A stretch of 14,314 nt of DNA. Origin: an uncultured Christensenella sp. Its GTDB lineage: Bacteria; Bacillota; Clostridia; Christensenellales; UBA3700. Within the stretch, counting starts at the first letter, position 1, and the number at the start of each line of letters is the position of its first letter. A model generated the notes under the pieces. It worked only from the letters and a program-made list of their open reading frames with translations. It was not told where the DNA came from and did not search any database. The position numbers and the translations under genes are program-made. The stretch lies in the NCBI GenBank assembly GCA_910577795.1, contig CAJTNW010000002.1:1-14314 (forward strand), written 5' to 3'. This document shows, piece after piece, positions 13,947-14,314 of this stretch.

Positions 13947-14314
13947 ATCGCTTCCTCCATTTTTCCAGTAAATCAGTATATAATGCAACATATCTATCAT
14001 ATCTGTCTTTACTCAATTTATTTTCTTTTACTGCAAGTTTTACCGCACACTCTGGTTCGTTTATATGATTACAACCATTAAATTTACAATTACATGCAAA
14101 ATCATCAAAATCTGTAAAATAGGTTGAAAGTTCATCAGGATTAATATTTTCTATTTCTAAAACAGAAAAACCACAAGTATCCGCAAGTCTTATGTTATGA
14201 CCTATATCAAATATTTCAACACTTCTTGTAGTGTGCTTGCCTCTTTCAACTTTTCTTGACAATTCGCCAGTTTGCAACATTTCTTTTCCTACAATACTAT
14301 TAATAATTGAAGAT
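13939..14314 (-). CDS. rsgA: Ribosome small subunit-dependent GTPase RsgA, C-terminal part
   Basis: A circularly permuted GTPase that checks late 30S subunit maturation (YjeQ/YloQ/CpgA). The gene runs off the right edge: the frame is open to the last base, and the part seen starts at SSIINSIVGKEML, just after the P-loop lysine, so the OB domain and most of the G domain are outside. Visible are switch I TGELSRKVERGKHTTRS, a G3 motif DTCGFS (Cys where Pro is usual), and the zinc site C-x4-C-x-H-x5-C in CKFNGCNHINEPEC, as in YjeQ. An internal ATG at 14280 is not the real start. The TGA stop lies inside the rpe start region; order rsgA-rpe-thiN-spoVM matches Bacillus. Confidence 0.95.
   Translation of the reverse strand, partial: SSIINSIVGKEMLQTGELSRKVERGKHTTRSVEIFDIGHNIRLADTCGFSVLEIENINPDELSTYFTDFDDFACNCKFNGCNHINEPECAVKLAVKENKLSKDRYDRYVALYTDLLEKWRKRYD

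Noticed and set aside
13947..14000. Longer N-terminus for rpe from upstream ATGs
   Set aside because: The extra residues (MIDMLHYILIYWKNGGSD) come from another frame of rsgA, and the GGAGGA site points to the ATG at 13946.

Overview
The window is about 14.3 kb of very AT-rich chromosome with Firmicutes gene content, most likely from an anaerobic, Clostridia-like lineage. The evidence is strong purine-rich Shine-Dalgarno sites, mostly TAA stops, and a block in the same order and orientation as the Bacillus subtilis region rsgA(cpgA)-rpe-thiN-spoVM | rpmB | yloU(asp23)-yloV(fakA)-...-recG. A short unlisted ORF exactly between rpmB and thiN looks like spoVM, so the organism or its recent ancestors probably form endospores.

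Layout, left to right. (1) 1-1160: a bidirectional terminator, then, on the minus strand, a small ASCH-domain protein and uracil-DNA glycosylase (ung) with its own promoter. (2) 1181-6165: an accessory segment with an 8-helix membrane protein built from an internal duplication, a MacB/FtsX-type ABC transporter (ATPase fused to permease) whose last transmembrane helix lies in another frame, and, divergently, an AbiH-family phage-defence gene interrupted by an in-frame TAG. (3) 6232-6647: a minus-strand tRNA operon Val(TAC)-Gly(GCC)-Cys(GCA)-Leu(TAA), with a good promoter and a strong 18-bp terminator hairpin. (4) 6840-7618: a partial copy of the tRNA-Leu anticodon region and a short-chain dehydrogenase (FabG/BaiA-like). 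(5) 7753-11783: recG, a FakA-like DAK2 kinase and an Asp23/Gls24 protein, all on the minus strand, with a hairpin terminator directly in front of recG. (6) 12247-12441: rpmB on the plus strand. (7) 12549-14314: minus-strand rsgA (5' end outside the window), rpe, thiN and spoVM, overlapping or tightly spaced.

The core block mixes ribosome biogenesis (RsgA, L28), pentose phosphate and thiamine metabolism (Rpe, ThiN), lipid precursor phosphorylation (FakA), cell envelope stress (Asp23), recombination (RecG) and spore coat assembly (SpoVM). It is held together by conserved synteny rather than by one pathway. The most unusual points are the short spoVM gene, one disabling lesion in each of the two divergent accessory genes (ABC transporter and abiH), the tRNA-Leu anticodon-arm copy, and the terminator that seems to restrict recG to read-through. 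I did not find a convincing new multi-gene system.
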